64,000 nt of DNA, taken from assembly GCA_001005265.1 (NCBI GenBank), contig CP011392.1:1175902-1239901 (forward strand). The letters are read 5' to 3'. The notes under the pieces are model-generated. The model did no database searches and was not told the DNA's origin. It worked only from the letters and a program-made list of their open reading frames with translations. The position numbers and the translations under genes were made by a program. This document shows positions 61,566 to 64,000 of this stretch, piece by piece; position 1 is the stretch's first letter; every line of letters begins with the position of its first letter. The stretch is from Dehalogenimonas sp. WBC-2 (lineage in GTDB: Bacteria > Chloroflexota > Dehalococcoidia > Dehalococcoidales > Dehalococcoidaceae).

Positions 61566-63683
61566 TCATACCAGAATACGGGCATCAACAACAGTACACC
61601 CATTACCCGCCGCAAAGACTTTGACTGGATTCAAATCAAGTTCTTTTATCTGCGGGAAATCCGTCACCAGAGCAGACAACCTCAGCAATAGCTCCTCAAT
61701 AACCGGGATATCGGCGGGTGGCGACCCACGGAAACCCTCAAGTAATTTGTAAGCTTTTACAGAATGTACCATTTCTGTGGCATCAACATCGGTAAGTGGA
61801 TGGATACGCGTTACCGCATCTTTAAAAAGCTCAGTATATATGCCCCCCAACCCAAACAGCATGAGAGGCCCAAATACATCGTCGTGGGCGACACCGGCAA
61901 TGACCTCAATTCCTTGTGACACCATCTTTTGGATATTCATCCCGTCTACCTCCGCCAGACGGCCTGCAGATGTCAGCCGTTGCATCATCATGTCATAAGC
62001 CTGTCTGAGTTCCTGGGGCGATCTGATATCCAGTACAACTCCGCCAAAATCGGTCTTATGGATAATAGTGGCTGAGTCCAACTTCAGTACTACCGGATAA
62101 CCAAGCGCTTGAGCTGCATTCAAGGCCTCATCAACACTTGTAACAAGTGTAGGCGCCAATGACCTTATGCCATAGGCATCAAGAATGGCATATACATCCT
62201 TAGCCAATAACCAGCCTGGTAGCGCATTATCAAGAATTTTCTGTACCCGCTCCCGGTCAATATCTTTCAATTCAGGAATCATTCCACAGGGTTTTTGGCG
62301 ATACAAGTTATAATCCCTTGCCCGCGCCAGGGCATAAACGGCAGACTCCGGAAATGCAAATGAAGGAACACTGCTCCCGCCCGCAGGGATGGGGCTCCCA
62401 GATAAGCAACCGCGCTGACCCATAAATGAAGACAGCAAGGTCTTGCCACGGCGGTAAAACTCGGTTGACAGATCCATGATAACTGCCGCAACATCCTCGG
62501 AACGGGCAAAAACAGGAGGGATGAAGATGACGATGACCGCGTCAACGTTATCATCATCGGCTAGCAGCATCAGGGCGCCGCGGTATTCCTCAGCACCAGC
62601 ATCGGTAATATCAACCGGGTTTGTGCGTGAGGCCCGACTGGGCAGCAGCATCTTTAAACCTTCAAGGGTGGCATCACTCAACGCCGGTAATTCTAATCCG
62701 TGCGCCGTACAGGCATCGGCAGCCATGGCGCCCGGCCCTCCGCCATTGGTCAGAATAGCAACCCGCGAACCGCGGGGCAAAGGCTGGTGCGCCAGCACAT
62801 TAGACACATCAAAAAGCTGTTCCAGAGTATCTACCCGGATAATGCCGGTTTGGGCAAAAAGGGCATCGGCAGCTATATCGACAGTGGCCAAAGCGCCGGT
62901 ATGGGAAGCCGCCGCACGGGAACCGGCAGCTGACCGACCGCTTTTCACTGCCACAATCGGTTTATTAGCTGAAATGGCTCTGGCCAAGCGCGCAAATTTC
63001 TTGGGGTTACCGAACGATTCCAGATAAAGCATAATGACTCCGGTGGCTGGGTCTTGGCACCAGTACTCCAGGAGATCATTCGATGACACATCAGCGCGGT
63101 TGCCGACACTAACAAAGGTAGACAACCCGATGCCCAGGTTTTTAGCGTATTCCAGAATCACCAGACCCAGGGCACCGCTCTGGGTCGCCATAGCGATGTT
63201 GCCGTGAGGTGGAAAAACATGGCTGAAAGTGGCGTTCATACTCACTATAGGATCTGTATTGAGCACCCCCATGCAGTTAGGACCAATCAACCTGATGCCG
63301 TAGCGGCGGCACACAGCCACCAGTTTTCTTTGGAGTTCAGCGCCTTTATTGCCTGCCTCTGCGAACCCGGCGGAAATAACGATTATCGCCTTCACCCCTT
63401 TAACGCCGCATTCTTCGGCAGCGTCCAGTATATAATCTGCGGGGATAACCATAACCGCCAGGTCAACTGATTCAGGGATATGGCTAACTGAAGGGTATAC
63501 CTTAATTCCTGAAATGACATCAGCCTTGGGATTAACCGGAAAGACCCTCCCTTTAAACGATTGACTCAGCAGATTCTGGAATATTTTATGCCCGATGCTA
63601 TCTTCGCGGCGGGAAACACCTATGACCGCTATGGAATTCGGCCTGAGTAAAGCTTCAATAGCTCCATTTATGTCTTGAATCAT
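61566..63683 (-). CDS. ADP-forming acetyl/acyl-CoA synthetase (fused alpha-beta)
   Basis: A 705-residue fusion. Residues 1-135 are the CoA-binding domain (AVIGVSRREDSIGHKIFQNLL), followed by two ligase domains with the phospho-histidine loop AASHTGALATVD near residue 260, and an ATP-grasp domain from about 480 to 705 (LGYPVVLKLDSATIIHKTDFGGV). It converts acyl-CoA, ADP and phosphate to acid and ATP, so it can harvest energy from the KorAB product. A GAGG ribosome site precedes the ATG. Confidence 0.92.
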   Translation of the reverse strand: MIQDINGAIEALLRPNSIAVIGVSRREDSIGHKIFQNLLSQSFKGRVFPVNPKADVISGIKVYPSVSHIPESVDLAVMVIPADYILDAAEECGVKGVKAIIVISAGFAEAGNKGAELQRKLVAVCRRYGIRLIGPNCMGVLNTDPIVSMNATFSHVFPPHGNIAMATQSGALGLVILEYAKNLGIGLSTFVSVGNRADVSSNDLLEYWCQDPATGVIMLYLESFGNPKKFARLARAISANKPIVAVKSGRSAAGSRAAASHTGALATVDIAADALFAQTGIIRVDTLEQLFDVSNVLAHQPLPRGSRVAILTNGGGPGAMAADACTAHGLELPALSDATLEGLKMLLPSRASRTNPVDITDAGAEEYRGALMLLADDDNVDAVIVIFIPPVFARSEDVAAVIMDLSTEFYRRGKTLLSSFMGQRGCLSGSPIPAGGSSVPSFAFPESAVYALARARDYNLYRQKPCGMIPELKDIDRERVQKILDNALPGWLLAKDVYAILDAYGIRSLAPTLVTSVDEALNAAQALGYPVVLKLDSATIIHKTDFGGVVLDIRSPQELRQAYDMMMQRLTSAGRLAEVDGMNIQKMVSQGIEVIAGVAHDDVFGPLMLFGLGGIYTELFKDAVTRIHPLTDVDATEMVHSVKAYKLLEGFRGSPPADIPVIEELLLRLSALVTDFPQIKELDLNPVKVFAAGNGCTVVDARILV

Positions 63684-63732
63684 GTTACCTCAGTGCCACC
63701 GATTAACTATTTTTTTTCCACAAAAACAGCCA

Positions 63733-64000
63733 TTAAAAACTGACCTTAAGACTGATGATCTCAAACGGCTTGAAGCTGATCTCAATGCCGTCATCGCAAA
63801 GAACCATCTCATCCTCTTCTTCCTCCAGTAGATTTACCCAGCGGATTGCCGTAGGGCGGCGGATGAGGCTATCATCTGCGGCAACAAGATCAGGGTTTTG
63901 CACTTTCGATTGAAAGAAACGGAGAGCGGCCTGAGTCGCTGTCCCGCTCGCCTCATAAAGTCGAAGTATGACCCCGCTGCCATCTTCTGCTTTTTTGCAG
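63733..64000 (-). CDS. Glycoside hydrolase family 38 alpha-mannosidase, C-terminal end (partial)
   Basis: The last 89 residues of a longer gene running in from the right edge. CKKAEDGSGVILRLYEASGT and the ending FKPFEIISLKVSF fit the C-terminal beta-sandwich of GH38 alpha-mannosidases. It could degrade a mannose-containing glycan or the solute mannosylglycerate. It ends 49 nt before the acyl-CoA synthetase start on the same strand. The catalytic part is outside the window. Confidence 0.75.
   Translation of the reverse strand, partial: CKKAEDGSGVILRLYEASGTATQAALRFFQSKVQNPDLVAADDSLIRRPTAIRWVNLLEEEEDEMVLCDDGIEISFKPFEIISLKVSF

Overview
The window looks like chromosome from an obligately anaerobic, organohalide-respiring bacterium of the Dehalococcoidia (Chloroflexota), most like Dehalogenimonas. 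The main evidence is a TAT-exported reductive dehalogenase (rdhA, 52645-54147), backed by ferredoxin-linked 2-oxoacid oxidoreductase, rubredoxin, ADP-forming acyl-CoA synthetase and the absence of aerobic respiratory genes. Genus is inferred from gene content only.

Layout. 1-9.8 kb: arginine genes (argG end, argH), rpmB, a fatty-acid kinase set (FakA plus two FakB), recG and argS. 9.8-15.2 kb: an RND/MMPL exporter under an operator-like palindrome, an acyl-CoA dehydrogenase and purF. 15.3-18.5 kb: YceD-rpmF-fabD-fabG-nusB-acpP. 18.6-25 kb: two small paralogous unknowns, divergent proB/proA, rph, a CinA-C protein and a membrane protein. 25-29.5 kb: a PAS kinase with an HTH-receiver fusion, an alpha/beta hydrolase, DUF190-CrcB and zinc-ribbon proteins. 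29.6-38.4 kb: rimO, plsC-ispH-nitroreductase, a methyltransferase, mtnA, a Rieske-like lipoprotein, mscL and an SDR. 38.6-47.2 kb: comM and DUF502, then the tRNA(Thr-Tyr-Thr)-tuf-rpmG-secE-nusG-rplKAJL operon, all bracketed by two inverted copies of a structured non-coding element. 47.3-50.2 kb: PIG-L deacetylase, MshA-like glycosyltransferase and FemAB-like acyltransferase. 50.4-57.5 kb: histidine kinase, response regulator, rdhA, a DUF4389 membrane protein and ResB/CcsA. 57.5-64 kb: rubredoxin-korA-korB-CoA-binding operon, an AT-hook protein, acyl-CoA synthetase and the end of a GH38 mannosidase.

Two things stand out. First, the inverted pair at about 38.6-39.0 kb and 46.7-47.2 kb has no plausible ORF. 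Each copy starts at a TTGACA-N17-TAnCAT promoter and keeps stem-loops even where the sequence has changed, so I propose a pair of structured RNAs. Second, many genes lack a Shine-Dalgarno and instead have a -10 box ending 6-9 nt before the start codon (recG, purF, hydrolase, crcB, plsC, methyltransferase, comM, acyltransferase). This indicates widespread leaderless transcription and corrects several start sites.

How the genes fit together: the kinase/regulator pair probably controls rdhA, and phased GTTAATAT repeats lie between rdhA and the divergent DUF4389 gene. There is no rdhB anchor gene beside rdhA. KorAB, rubredoxin and Acd would make acyl-CoA, ferredoxin reductant and ATP.
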